Assembly: GCA_025766275.1 (NCBI GenBank)
Contig: JAFKAC010000014.1
Location: 310,001-374,000, forward strand
From: Lactarius indigo
Taxonomy: Eukaryota; Basidiomycota; Agaricomycetes; Russulales; Russulaceae
DNA length: 64,000 bases
Reading direction: 5' to 3'
The notes under the pieces are model-generated. The model searched no databases. It worked only from the letters and a program-made list of their open reading frames with translations, and was not told the origin of the DNA. The translations under genes and the position numbers were made by a program. Positions 18,497-31,534 of this stretch are shown here, one piece after another (position 1 is the stretch's first letter; each line of letters begins with the position of its first letter).

Positions 18497-21400
18497 TTAG
18501 CGCATCAATGAGCCTCGCGTCTTTCTCAGCGACTCCGCAATTCCCAAGAATGTCTCTGCAAGGTGCACCTTAGGTTGTATGTCAGCCATGTTTTTTTTCG
18601 CGTGCTGCGCGAGTACTCACTGTATCAAGGGCCGAAGAGAAAGACGAAGGAATCCTTGCTGCTGCAGGGAACAAGGGGTCTGGGGGAGCCTTTGTCTGTA
18701 TTCCGAGGGCAAGTTGCGCCATCGTGCAGAGGGCAAAGTATTTTCGGCTAAATGAAGGACAGGAGGATAACCGGCCTGTTGGTATACCGTGTGCGTAGAA
18801 CAAACTCACCTATTAGAGCCGGAAGGTGTCGAAGAAACATCAGGCCCAAAGGCAACAGCATGAAAAGAAAGCGGTTTTCTAATTGGCCCGTTAGTGATTT
18901 GTTGAGATGGGTAGAGTGAAGCCCACCCATGCTGAATCGCAGAGCGACAAAGATCATGGATTTCCGTTTCAGGTAATGAACCTTCCCCATCCGAGAGGAA
19001 GATCATGATGGGTGTTCTGGGAAGTTGACGGTGGCACCAGAAGAAAGAGGCTAAAAAATTAGGTCGCGAACCTTTCCGTGCTCCAATTATCTGCCATAAC
19101 TGCTTGGCCAGCTTGGAGGGCCGCCGCAAAGTTCGTCCCCCATTCGGTCTTCTCATTCAGGACAATGTCTAAAAGTTCATCCGGGGAGCTCGTGAAATCG
19201 TTGGCCAGAACGTTTTTCGTCTTGGCGTTGAAAAGAATAACGCTGTATGCGTCACGCCGCGTCCCGATGGTCTGTTGATTCGTTATAACAGCCGCGTGAC
19301 GAGCGGACCAGAAGCTATATAGGGCGGAATAAACCGCGCCGAGCCTGTTATCAGCCCTCTCCTGGATTCTGTCTGTTGCGGGCGCGTTGGCTAGGGGTCG
19401 ACGATCAGTTTTCGACATGGATGAAGACCTAATATGAAGACATCAGATTTGGGTGCGCTAGGAAGCTGACACCACTTGACCTGTCAATGACGAATATCCT
19501 GTATGGCACGGAATGCTCAATCAACACCTTCATACGCGAAACCGGTAGGCTTACACGTGGAAGGCTTGTTGCACTACAGCGGGATTCTTGCACGAGAACA
19601 CATGTCCATCACTAGATATGTAACCAGGCCCGTCCATAGGATCGTTTGTGCTCTTCGGGGGATGAAACATGGGTAAAGTGCAGTACGAGGGTTGCGGCTG
19701 TGCGTGTGCCATCTCAGCCGCCGAGTGTTCGGGCCCTAATCGAGAGGGAGGTAAGTAGTAGCAATGAACCGAGCACATAGCATACCCGAGCACATGGCGT
19801 CGCTACGGAATATGATTAACAACTCCGTAGAACGCACGACGTGTCAATCACACACCATTTACCAAAGTTGACCTGCTCGTCACGAGTGTATGGGTCTAGT
19901 TGTAAGTCTCAGCACGAATCCAGGTGCACCGCAGGAAAGGTGAACTCATGACCTTTGAAACCTGTCATCGAAGACGGCGTATTAGCTTGGAAGATGTCTC
20001 AGGAAATGCTGCTTGTAACAAACCCATCCTACGCCAGTAGAGGCTGTGAGTGATGGCGTCCTTAGGTTTTTCCGGATTAGGAAGCACTCTGTCGTTAATA
20101 TGTTGTACTCCAACACCATCGCAAGGTCCATCCGGGTTGGCGCGGCAGTAATCAATATGGACGTGTCTACCCATTGACGAACAAACGAGGTTGCACATCA
20201 TGGGTGCACCTTCATCGTTAGCGGAGAATTTGCGACCTCCCAATTCAAGACTTGCGCCATCAGGACCATCAACTGCCCAGCGGGTCTCTGTCATGGACCC
20301 GTGACTCGTTTCATGTTCCTGCTGGGTATGACCTCGTTAAAAAGAAGATGAGCCAGTTTCCATGGCTGATAAGCTAGATATTTACCCAGAGGTAAGGTAC
20401 AAAAGTAGCCACAGTTCTCGCAGCTGTACGGTCTCGATTAACCGCGTCACCACGGAGTATGCCGAGAAAACACGAACCGCATTTCGCAGAAATGGAATGG
20501 TTGACTCTCTTTGCTGTGTATGTGTCCCCCCGCATGCGACAACAACCCCGGAGGAATAGTGAGAACACATTGCATCCGTTTTGCAACTGCGGTGTCAGAG
20601 GTCAATGGAGCATCGCGAAACCCACTATACCGGCCAGAACGAACCTTGCGCATACTGATTTACAAACCATTTCCAGTCAGAAATCCGTCAGAATATTTCA
20701 TTTCGTGCTCACCTTTGTGTACTGGAATGTCTCATGTCTGCCCGTAAAGATATCTTCGATGGACTGGGGCGACATGTCGATTTGGCAGATCCCTGGGGCA
20801 TCACATGGCTTCGAACACGAATGCACTTCTCTGGTTGAATGGAATATACTTTGGCTACTCGTCCGAAGCGAGAAGTACATGACATACTGACCCACACAAG
20901 TGATGCGCGCCGCGAATGAGCCCATGGAGGTGCGGTTGACCACAAAGTCGTTTGCAGAGCTCGCACGTCGCTAGGCAGAGCCTCAGATCGCAGGAATGTG
21001 AGTCGTGTTCTTGGTCACTATAAAAGTGCCAATTGGTCGGAAGTCGAACAAATCAGAGACGGAACATACCTAGGAATACTGCAGCTTCCCTGACAGGAGA
21101 GCATCTTCCCTCCCGGTAATTCTACGTTTCTGAGAGCACAAGGCTGACGAAAACGACTTATCAATGAACGAATACATACCCAGCGAAGTAGGTTGGAACG
21201 TACTTCACCGCACATATGTACAAGTGCGGAACACATATGGTTGTCTCCGGCATGTCCCATAACCTGACATTGCATAAGCTTGGGTTCTAATGAAGTCACG
21301 TCTGCCCACCTTGGTGCAATCTTGTAGACAGCCTAGCCTCCCCGATAATTTACAAGGCTCGCCACACAGGTGAGCGCCGACGATACACCTACGCGCCGAC

Positions 21401-24400
21401 GATGAGAAGTAGAAGCATCAGAGCACCCGCTCCACGTACACATGCCCCCCTGGATGTCCAGCGCTACGTCACCGTTAGCCGAGAGCAATCAAAACAAGAC
21501 GGTGAATGTACGCTGAACCACAGAGCCTCATAGAATCTCCACAAAATTCACAGTTATGTATACACTTATGGTCGGTTTGACAGCTGTGGTCGCCATCATG
21601 TAGCCGACTTCGAATGCAGAAGAGATGGCACGACGCGCATTGAGCTCTGCAAAGTTGGATATTAGCCGTCATCTCGATGGCCAGTCTGTCGAAACTTCTG
21701 CGTATATCCTCGATGGCACCATGACCACCTTCGAATTTCTCCAAATTCGAGTCCAACCAACGCCGGACGTGGTTAACACGCAGGTCGACCAGCCAACCTA
21801 GGTGCGACGCGAGTTCTCCCACCCATTCAGAGTCGGGCATAAATTGTCTGGGGGTTCCGGGTTTCCATGACTTCAGTAGAGCAACGAGGTACATTTCGAC
21901 CTCGTCTGATGGGGGTTGCTCGCGGTCATAAATAGCGAAGCGTGCCTCCGTGTCATCGCATTCCACAGCCAGGTCTGAATCAAAATTCTACAGACTGAAT
22001 CAGATGTGCCCTTCGCAATTCTGACGGTAAATATGAACCTTGAGGGGCTCGGGATCGGAATCGACCTCGGAATACCCTGTTGCAAACGCGATTAGAAGGA
22101 GCGCTGAGAGCGATTTGGCACGATTCTCCGCCATAGTATCTGTTGGGAGGGTGAATAAGATGTGCAGATAAAGGCAAAGCATCGACGAACGGGAAAGCGC
22201 TCCCCAGTCATTGGCCTACGAGCAGACGTCACGAATCTCAACCATGACAAAGAAAGTGGGGGCGTACCTTTAACTTCGCCATAAGGGTCTTGATCGTATA
22301 AAGGAATTCCCCCGCAGTTGGGTGAGAGACCTTCTGCAAGTCGAGCCGCTTTTTAAGTGTCGCAAACAGTTTGTAGAAATTTCTTGACTCGATCACAGGC
22401 CATGGGATGATATTTAATCTACCACCGTGGAGTCGAGAGATGAAATTGGCGTCTTGCTCTTGCTGTACAATCCGCTGAAACTTGAGAGAAAACCTAAAAT
22501 AGCGACTTAACCTAGTTGTCACGCATAAATTACACGAAACTATTACTCGCGAGTGATTTCAGCCGTATCAGCCTCCACAACATCCTACAAGAGACATCAA
22601 ATGGCGTGACGGCAGTGGTCTCTAATACTAACCTTGATGATTATGACAAGCGTCGACTGGAAGAGGGTCGGATTGGCCACCGGATCTAAGACAGAAGCGC
22701 TGGATTGGAATGACTGAAACAGTCCGCTAATGTCTCGGCTAAATGCAAAATTGTTGCGGAAGAGGACCTATGGATAATCAGAAAAGTAAGTCTCCGCTAC
22801 AATGATCTACCCACGAGGTTCGAGATCGCCGTATTAAATAATACAAGGAGTGTGTCCTCTTGAGGAGACCGTTCAATGCTGTCGACTCCTGCAAAGAGAT
22901 CAGTCACGACGTGAGTAAGACTTGGAGCTATTGTGACGACCTTCGAAATCAAGCGCTACGATGAGCGCCTCATCAGTCGGCGTCACAGACAACCATACTC
23001 CCTCTATGAACACATTTCAGCCTATCTTCACGTCATAAGGTGTGCTACCGTACCTGTCGTTCGCATCGCACTCCCAGCAAATGACGTATCCACAAGATGA
23101 TTCAGCGCAAAACTTTTCCCTACCGATTGTTGGCCCATCGACGATACGACATTTACGGGCTGCGTAAAGCCGATGTCGGTGAGTGCATAGAACAGATGGC
23201 CACCAGAAGTTATACCTTCAATGCCAAATACGATTGGAAGATCGACTCATACCAACCAAACGACAGTTTGTCCACTATTTGGTTGACCTCCGCGCCGAGC
23301 AATGACCTTTCTAGTTCCGCAGATAGGACCCCATCCGCTAAAGGAACAAATCTGTTATCGCGGCAAACAGCGATATGAATGGGGATAAGGCAAAGAAGAT
23401 CGACCAGCCACTCCCCAACACGATAGCGGGATACTTTCCAGTCCGAAGCCAATAGCACCTCTTCCCAGAATGGCCGGAATTGCGCCGCCGTGACCTTGAT
23501 CCCACTCAACTCATCTCCCGTGGGCTTTCTCGTCGTCTTTTCGAACGTTTGAACTAGATCGGAGAAGTACGATGCAAAAGGCCGTGTGTGATTTTCGGCG
23601 ATGAATGTCAGCGTCTTCTGCTGCCGTTCGCTGAGTGACGTAATCGTTCGGCGCTTCACGGCCGGGAGAACTGGGAAGCGTGTCCAAACGTCAGCATGAC
23701 AGTCAAGTAAACTATTGTGCTGGGTAGGTCGCGCGTTCGGGATGTGTTTTCCCTTCTCTTTGAACAAAAACTCTGTAACCTTCTTCGTGATATCGATGGC
23801 GACTGACTTCACGGCTTGTCCGTTGATGTCAAGACCAAGGAAAAAGACTTGTCCTCGATCGACCATCGATGTCAAGACTGCGCCTTCAAGGGAAAAGTCG
23901 GGAACATCTAAGGCAATCCCCTCATTCGAGCCAAAAGTTTCCAAATGGTATGCAGTGAGCGATGGTCCCGAATTGTGGATATGAAGAATGAGAAGGCAGG
24001 ATCCATCTGGTGCTGAGTATACGTCATTGGGGGGAGTTTGAAGCTGGACGAACGCCGGTCTACCAGCGATTGTTGAGCAGGACACGGCTATAAAATGGCG
24101 GTGAGACAAACCTGAATTGCAATGTAATAAAGGAAAAGATCCGGACACAAGCGCTGGAGTCTACCAGTGCAACCTCCTCGCTTCCGCAAACGGACGTCAT
24201 GTTTAGAATTGAGACTTCTGCTTGCCTATACCATGGAACCAGATCGATGGCGCTTCCCTGCCCTTGAAGAGTCCTAAAAGTCTCGTCGAAGACGAAAACG
24301 TGGAGCTGCAACTGGATAGACATCAGAATAGTAACGTCGTGCTATTAGTAACGGGAGACTGCGGTGCAGTACCTTCGTCGATGCGCATACGGCCAACGTC

Positions 24401-27400
24401 CGCTTTGTCTCGTCGAAGGCGAACAGGACGCCTCTTCCTAGCTTATCACGGTTGAGGCTTTTGATTGGCCTGCCCCGTTGAATGGCCATATCTAACACCG
24501 GTAGACGTTCGAGGTAGACGAGAAATCTATCCCGGTTAGCCAGAACAAGGAGGAGTTTTTCGTTTTCGAGGAGCTGATAAAAGCTGATAAAGTACCATAA
24601 GACAGAGAAATGGTAAAATGACGAAAGATCTTACGCGATTCCCGCCGAGATTGAGAGACAGAACGACGACGAGAGGCGATCGTTGATGGTAGGTGTCGGT
24701 ACATATTTTGGATCAAGCTGCATGTTGTGCTTGTCCTCGCTTGTCAAGTCCATAGGGTGGACGCATAATTCAGTTCGGGGTACTTGGGGGGGCATCTCCG
24801 AGCGGCCCGTAACTCTATAGTCTAGTCCCACAGTACGTTGGCCCGTGATTGCCATGAGCCCGCAACAGGTGACAACATACCTGGCGCACCACGCTTCTCC
24901 TTTCCCACTTCAATGCAATCGAGGTAAATAGTGCTATGAACAATCAGCTTCAGTCAATAAACAAAGGAAAAGGATCTCACGGATTTTTCCTCTCGGCAGA
25001 CTTTTTATTAATTTCACGAATGAATTCCACGAGGGCGCCCTTTAGTGTTTCCCTTTCCTCGTTCTCTAGTTGGAGCTGAACCTCCCTTCCGTAGAGGTCC
25101 TGCTGCATTGTAAGAACGTCACGCGTCATCGTTTTTAGCACGGTGTTGATCGAGGACGACAGCTCGGTCTGCGCAAGGGCCTTCGCTTGCTGAACAGTGG
25201 ATCGCAAAGCTTCATCATCGGCCCTCTGGAGCAGTTGCATAAATTGCGAGTCGGAAACCTGAGCCGCATAGTGCTTCATTTGGTTTTTAAAAGCTTCCCC
25301 CTCACTTGATCCAAACCAGAACGAGGCGAATGTCCGAGCGAATGTGCTGTACCTTCTCTGAAAAAGTTGGAATGCTTTCTGAAAATTATTTTCAACAACT
25401 AGAGCTTGGATCAAAGCGGATCGTGTATCTGGGCGCATGTGTTTGTTTTCGTTTTGAAGCCGCCACAGAGAGAGTACGCCTAGCTTCAGGGCCTTGAAGT
25501 CCCGGCCTTTGCTCGGCACGCCATTGAACTTGGTATCATTTATACGCTTCTCATAGATGCTCTCGAACGTTGGGTACTGGGCGCGAATATCGGAAAGCCG
25601 CACCAAATCTAGCAAGAGCGGTGAGTCACTACCAGTACGCAGATCCCGCCCTTCCTACTAGTAGGCCCTTACTTTCAGATCCCAAGTTTGGACCGTGGAC
25701 TTGAGCGTTGGTAAAGAACCCATCGCGATCCAATGTCCTGCATCAGATGAACGACCTCTGCATTTTAGTAGGGTACAATTGAGTACGACATACGGAAATA
25801 AGTTGATCACGTGGTCCACGACTTCCTCACGAAGCGCGCGTTGCAATGAGTCTTCATTGTTGATAACGTCGCGGGCAATAGCACTTTTCCTCTCCGTCTT
25901 CTCTCGCAGAAATACATCGCGATTGTACTGACTTCTGGAAAGCCACTCGTTGTATTGTTCTGGATAGTGACTCCCTAGCGCTACATCGACCAAAGTCTGC
26001 ACCGAATCCTCGTCTAAGTCTTCCGACAAAACGAGCGCGTTGGTCTTCCTGTAAGAGTGTGAAAAAAGTGCGTTAAGGGGGCTTGGCTTGGGAACATACA
26101 GCAGCTCTGACAGTGCAACCCGGCTAAATGGACGTTGGTCGAACGCTTCAAATCTAACCTGAGGAGGGATATAAGTGGCCGTCAAAAGACCTTGCACAGT
26201 TTCTCCGGGAATAAGCCGAGGAACGAAGAGGGAGGGGTCAACCTGGCAGTCGAGAGGAGCTTGATTAGGCAAAATGGCGCGCGAATTTATCTGTCAGTGT
26301 GAATGTCAGAGATCAGCCGAGGAACATCAAACTGAAGGCGAGTGTTACCTGGAATCCAGGACGTGAAACCGCACTCTCTTCTTGCCCATTTGTCTTCGCA
26401 ACCTCAAACGTAAATAACCTTTCCGAATCGCCAACATCCATATCTATAGATACGCTGTCTCTGTCCTTATCGTTCCAGATTATTGATGCGGAGTGACCCG
26501 TGGATATCAGTGCAACCACCTGGTCGCACATTTTCGTGAGGTACCTGCCAAATAGACGATTCAAGGGGAGAGAAGCGAAATATCAGAAAGTACTCACCTC
26601 ATGAATGTGAATCTATTGCGGCGCACAGACGATGACGCTGAGTCATCCCAGGTTGAATCTTCGGGCCAGTAGATGACGTAGTGACGTTCATCTGCTGGGC
26701 CGACCGCGCTAGCCGTCACGATATATAGACCGGAGGAGAGCGTCCGCCGGGAACCACCAATATCACTTGGTGCGAGCAATTGACGAGCTCTGAGGGGCGA
26801 GTCAAGGAAAACAAGATTGTGTGGAAATAAATTACATACAACTTCTTATCAACCGCACCAATAGACTGCAGCAGGCGCACAATCTCGTCCTTGCATCCAT
26901 ATATCCCTAAGGGTTTGATTGAAAGGCGGTCGAGTATCTTGAAATCGACTTTAGTGATAGACGCATATGCTCCAGGGGATACCGAGTTGATGAAGCGCTG
27001 AAGAGAGTCCTGTGCGATAATCACTTTATCGACTATGGTACAAGATTAGTGCCTCGAAACCAACGAGGTTGTTTCGTAGAGAGTATGACGGTTCCTCACC
27101 GTATCCGTTGCTCCCAGATTCGCTGATGAGGTCCATGAGGCGGTACATACCCACAACTTCGTCGGCTAAGTCCACAGGGATGTCACTACCGGATGCAGCA
27201 GCATACGGGTCTGTATTAGTGTCTTAGAATTCAGATCAATCACCACGACCTTGTAAAACACATACCAGTGCCACGCGTTTGGTTTGGGACTTGTGCATCG
27301 ACTATAGAGTGGAAGAAATGAGTAACGGTGACCGCGCATACAAGGAGCGACAACGACCGACCAGTGGTGCCCGAAGTCTGACGAACAGTATTGGAGGTGT

Positions 27401-27419
27401 TGGGTGGGTCTGAATTCAT
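18497..27419 (-). CDS. VLIG-type large GTPase with Cys-rich and VWA domains
   Basis: A very large, intron-rich host gene, estimated at 2,300-2,600 residues with introns of about 50-60 bp. From the N-terminus: a region of unknown role from ATG 27419 (start uncertain); helical segments at 26.3-25.0 kb; a beta-rich, propeller-like part at 24.5-23.4 kb; a G domain with P-loop G-Q-Q-S-V-G-K-S (23112-23135), D-F-E-G in the next exon and an R-N-N-F-x-x-S-R-D-I block. That layout recalls interferon-induced very large GTPases. Then a helical region, a Cys/His-rich zinc-binding-like region (21.7-21.0 kb), and a VWA domain with D-R-S-S-S at a splice junction near 19440 and F-L-S-D-G-E-G near 18990. It stops at TAA 18497-18499. 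No break was found in the exons traced. Fungal homologues of this architecture are known only as predictions; cellular role unknown. Confidence 0.75.
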
Positions 27420-28280
27420 GAGGGTCTAAAGGAAGGAAGGAACGCCAATGGCAAGTCGAGTCGACATAAAGGGATATTTGGATGTTCCAAGACCGGTTCG
27501 ATTGGAAGGTTGTGACTGCTGCCGCGCCGCGCACGTGGTCTCAAGTCATCATCTCAACCTTGATCTCAACAGCATAATCACCAACATAAAGACAGGCCTG
27601 TACGATATTGCGATTAGTTGTAGATTTGGAATTTGGAGACCCCTATTTCCGTGTCTACGGGGAGACGTTGGGCTATCGCCAGTCCGGGTTCGTCATTCGT
27701 AACCTTGGTGCGGACAAGGGTGCGGAGAAGAATGTGCGTGGCGGATATGGCGGCCCAGGTTTCTGACGGCGTCAAGACCGTCAAGAGGCATTCCGGCGCC
27801 TGATTGCTTTTTTTAAGCTGAGTTCTCATCGCAGCGAACACTCAGGTTGAAGACAGCGGACGTCGCCTTTCACCTGTAGCGGTCGTTGTTAAAAAAACCG
27901 ATTCGGGTTGTCTCAAAAATCTTTCCGATGATTAGTGCCTCCTTCTCGAGCTGTACTGCTTCGCATACGCATGCTCCAACACTCGATTTTTGTTCCTTGA
28001 CGACTCCGCGACTTTGAAAGGACCCAGAATCCGCTTATAGAACTTGCCGAAATTGCCGGATCACGACGTCAGACGCATCTTCTTAATCCGGGCTTCAGCG
28101 TGGATCCCACGTGCCTCGAAGAGGACGAGCAAGTTGATAACTCCCAGACAGCAACAAAGGATGAGTGTGAAAGAAGTAGGTCATTTGTCTGTTCTCTGTT
28201 CTATATGAATTGTCTAATCGTACAAGGTCAGCTCGAACCGTGTTTGATTTGCCCCCCCCCCCCCCCCCTTGTCCATGAGC
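27420..28280. other. Intergenic between GTPase and MFS gene 1
   Basis: No gene seen. About 27.93-28.24 kb is similar to 31.14-31.50 kb, so the 3' flank of the MFS gene was copied with it. A run of 17 C at 28252-28268 lies just beyond the MFS stop codon. Confidence 0.55.
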
Positions 28281-30067
28281 TCACTGTTCGTTATGTTTCC
28301 ACATGTCCCTGGGAAGTTGCACAGCAACACCCAGCGCAACTCCCACAAGGGCGAGCAGCACCACATACACAAAATTTCCACCCAAGATGTTGTTCTCCAG
28401 TGAGAATGCGAACAGCGACGCGGAAGCAGCAGGTCCGATCGCGCGCTGAATCGAGACCATCGTCTGCGCGACCCCATTCGTAGCGCCAAGAGATCGCCTG
28501 TTGGGGGCAGCAGATGATATGTACATAAATATCACGCCTGGTCGTTACGCACAACTTCAGTGACCACCCCCCACGATGTAATCTTCTAGACAACTTACCG
28601 AATCCCATGTTAGCGAAAGTTGCTACCGAGAGCTGCAATATCATGAGCAGCCCTGCTGTCGGATTTAGGTTGCGACTGGAATGACGTAACGCCATGCTCT
28701 CGAGAGGAAAAATAGTGTACAGTGGGGAAAAAATGATGATGCAGGCGATAAAGACGGGCCGTGGACCGAGGCGCCCGACGATGCGCGGGAGGGCGACGAA
28801 TTGAAAGATGCCGTTCGTAATCCCATATCCTGATGTCCACAAACCGATAGATGCCGGGCTCATCCCGAGCCCACCAAACTCGACTGATGTTGACCAGACG
28901 AGCGGGATAAGAGATCGAGCAACAATATCGAGCAGTGAAATCATGCAGTAATTCGCAATCGATACCACCACTGGTCTCGTTAGCAGGGCGCGCAGTGGCA
29001 GCAACCTCTCTTGGTCCGTCACATTTCCATCCAGCATTTCTCCCTCTCCCATTTGGGGAACGTCCGAGCCGATCTCAGTGTTGGTCTTCATTGCGGAGTC
29101 GGCACTCACAGTCTAGGCGAGCGTGTCAGCAGAGCACTTTCTGAAAGAGCAGAGAGCCAACCTCCTTCAAGAAAATCGCAGCCAGAATAAATAATATGAG
29201 AGTATACGCAGAGGTGGCGAGACATGGCAAAAGGTATGGGAATTCGCCCCAAAAAGGATGCGAGAAGACATTTGGCCAACGATCCTGTGGCCGCGATAGC
29301 ACACCACCGATGAAGGGCCTAGGGATCCGAATATCAGCCAAAGGACAAAGAAAAGAGGTGACATGCCAAACCCTACGGTGCTACCGACAGCCCAAGTTAC
29401 AGGTATCAATGAAAAGCCTCGTGCCATGTTCGTTTCATCGGTGAGCTCCGCCATCATACTCTTCATGACGCCAATATTTCCATTGAGCATACCATGCAGA
29501 CAACGACTACGCTAACTCGGTTAGAGTGAACAACTCCCCGGATCTGAGCCGAATACACACCTGAGGACAAGTGCCCAGAAAGAGCGGGAAAGGCCAAACA
29601 GGATTCCCGAGGCGACGGTACCAAGAAGGCCACATAGAAGTACAGGCTTCCGGCCTATTTTGTCAGAAAGACGACTCCATTGGAGAACAGTGACTGCCTC
29701 AGCAGCAAAATACAATGACACCTATGAATACCGTCAGCATGCCACGGAAGAGTGGAGAAGAGACGAGACATACTATGAACCCTGCATAGTACCCGACCTT
29801 TCTTTCGTCACCGCCAACGATTGGGAGCTCACTGACGAGCTGAGGTAGGCGTTTCTAACAACATAAGTAATGTGAATCGAAGGGGCATACCTGGTTTATG
29901 TAGGGATTGATCGAGAGATACGTGATGGGCTCAGCGATCTGGCACAAGAGCAGGATGACGATCTGGGTAATCGGAAGAGGTGTTTCCGTTCGTGATGTGT
30001 TTCCATCGCCCAGAAGAGGTGTTTCTTCCTCAAGTTCAGGGGTACCTTGGGATTTCCTAGGGGGCAT
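28281..30067 (-). CDS. MFS transporter 1 (DHA1/ZIF-like), 7 exons
   Basis: A membrane transporter of about 500 residues in seven exons. The cytoplasmic N-terminus carries the E-E-E-T-P-L-L and T-P-L-P-I-T-Q motifs, followed by TM1. The second and third exons hold the MFS loop signature R-L-S-D-K-I-G-R-K-P. Then come D-E-T-N-M-A-R after TM4, P-F-I-G-G-x-L-S-R-P, a polar central loop, and a six-helix C-terminal half ending M-W-K-H-N-E-Q. The pattern recalls fungal DHA1 drug:H+ antiporters close to zinc-induced facilitator-like proteins, from family memory. Substrate unknown. Exon order and splice sites look intact. It heads an array of four paralogues on the same strand. Confidence 0.85.
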
Positions 30068-30539
30068 CGGAGTGCGCGTTGCGATGTGGGTTCCAATGAG
30101 ATCCAGCGCCAGTATGACGAAAATTTATCGATGATAACGAAATCGAAGTCGGCGATATGCACGCAAACTGGGACATCTCCTGCGTCCTAAAATAAAATAG
30201 GAAAAGATACATAGAAATCTTCAGAGGACAGTGAATTCAGCTGGCTATGAGTACGCAAATTTTGGAGTGGATGAGATGCTTTGTTGAGGCTCTAAAAATC
30301 ATTTAGTGATTTTTTGATACTGTATCATCGATCACGATTTCAGTTGCGGGAATATTTTATGAGTTGTTGTCACTTGAGTTGTCATGGAAACAGTTGTAAT
30401 CTGATAATAATTAATGCCGGTTACAAACGGGACTAATTATAAACCCTTTCCCGAGGTTTTTGCGACATTTTTAATGTCTGGGTCACTGAAAATCCGAGAC
30501 GTGAGACTGCGCTCTGATCTAGTGCATTGTTGTGACCGC

Positions 30540-30780
30540 AATAACATTTTCTGAATCGCCGTATATATCTACAGGGTTAGTGTCGCCGTCTTCCGAGTCG
30601 TCGTTCCAGACATCGATGAGTGACTAGCGGTGTCGAGCGAACAACAGTGCGCCAAGAGCGCGACCACTTGGTCGCACAATTCGACGTGAGGTACCTATCT
30701 AACAGACCATTAAGGTGAGAAAAGTGAGATATCGGAGGGTTCTCACCACCTGAATATGACCCACTGTAGCACACAGGGGG
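30540..30780 (-). pseudogene. Relic of a VLIG/VWA gene exon
   Basis: This stretch aligns with the exon and intron at 26395-26640 of the large GTPase gene. Shared features include the CCACxTGGTCGCACA piece, the GAGGTACCT splice region and the following exon start. Frames are broken. It is a detached fragment lying between MFS genes 1 and 2. Confidence 0.65.
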
Positions 30781-31534
30781 TCATTCTGTATCGCAATTAC
30801 TTACCAACTAATTGTCTCGAGTATCCCAGAACCCAGAACCCAGTATAAACAATGAGACAATACAATTGGATCAAAAATAACAATAACCCATCTCGGTGAG
30901 CAATACTGCAAGCTTGGTTTTCCGATGATGAAAACCGAATCAGCGGATCGATGTGTGATGGTCCAGGACTCTGGGTACAATACTTATCTTGATATTTATG
31001 AAATAACTTTATATCCATAAAGGGGTTTTCGTCAAGGTTCCGCATGCACGAAGAACGCGGCTCGGTGTTTCATATCGATATCTTCAATGTAGCCCTTTAA
31101 GCCGCCATAGAGAGAAGTTTGGTAACACACGTGCGCAGCATGCTCCTCTAGGTTGCGGAGTATTAGTAATCGCTTGGCTGGCTGGAGCACAGTAGACAAC
31201 TCCGCCTTCTCGAGCCGCACTACTCTTGGTACCACTTCGCACACGCACGGTTGCACGCACTGCTCGATTTTTGTTCCTTTACAACTCTGTGAATTCGGGA
31301 ATCGGTAGGTAAAAATTTTCTGAATCACGACTTCGGACGCATCTTAATCTGGGCTTCAGCGCGGAGCCCACATGCCTCGAGAAGGACGAGCAAGCTGGAG
31401 CTAAATTATCAACAGCCAGATGACAAAAAGGACGAATGCGAAAGAGTTATATGTATGCCCTCTGTACTACACGAATTAAGATCGTACAAGGTCAGTTTGG
31501 ACCATATTCGACTTGCCCCTGTACATAAATAAAT
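30781..31534. other. Intergenic, duplicated MFS 3' flank
   Basis: No gene. About 31.14-31.50 kb resembles 27.93-28.24 kb downstream of MFS gene 1, with diagnostic matches around the CTCGATTTTTGTTCCTT and CTTCAGCG segments. Confidence 0.5.

Noticed and set aside
28252..28268. Run of 17 C
   Set aside because: Homopolymer beyond a stop codon; likely slippage or assembly uncertainty, no inferred role.
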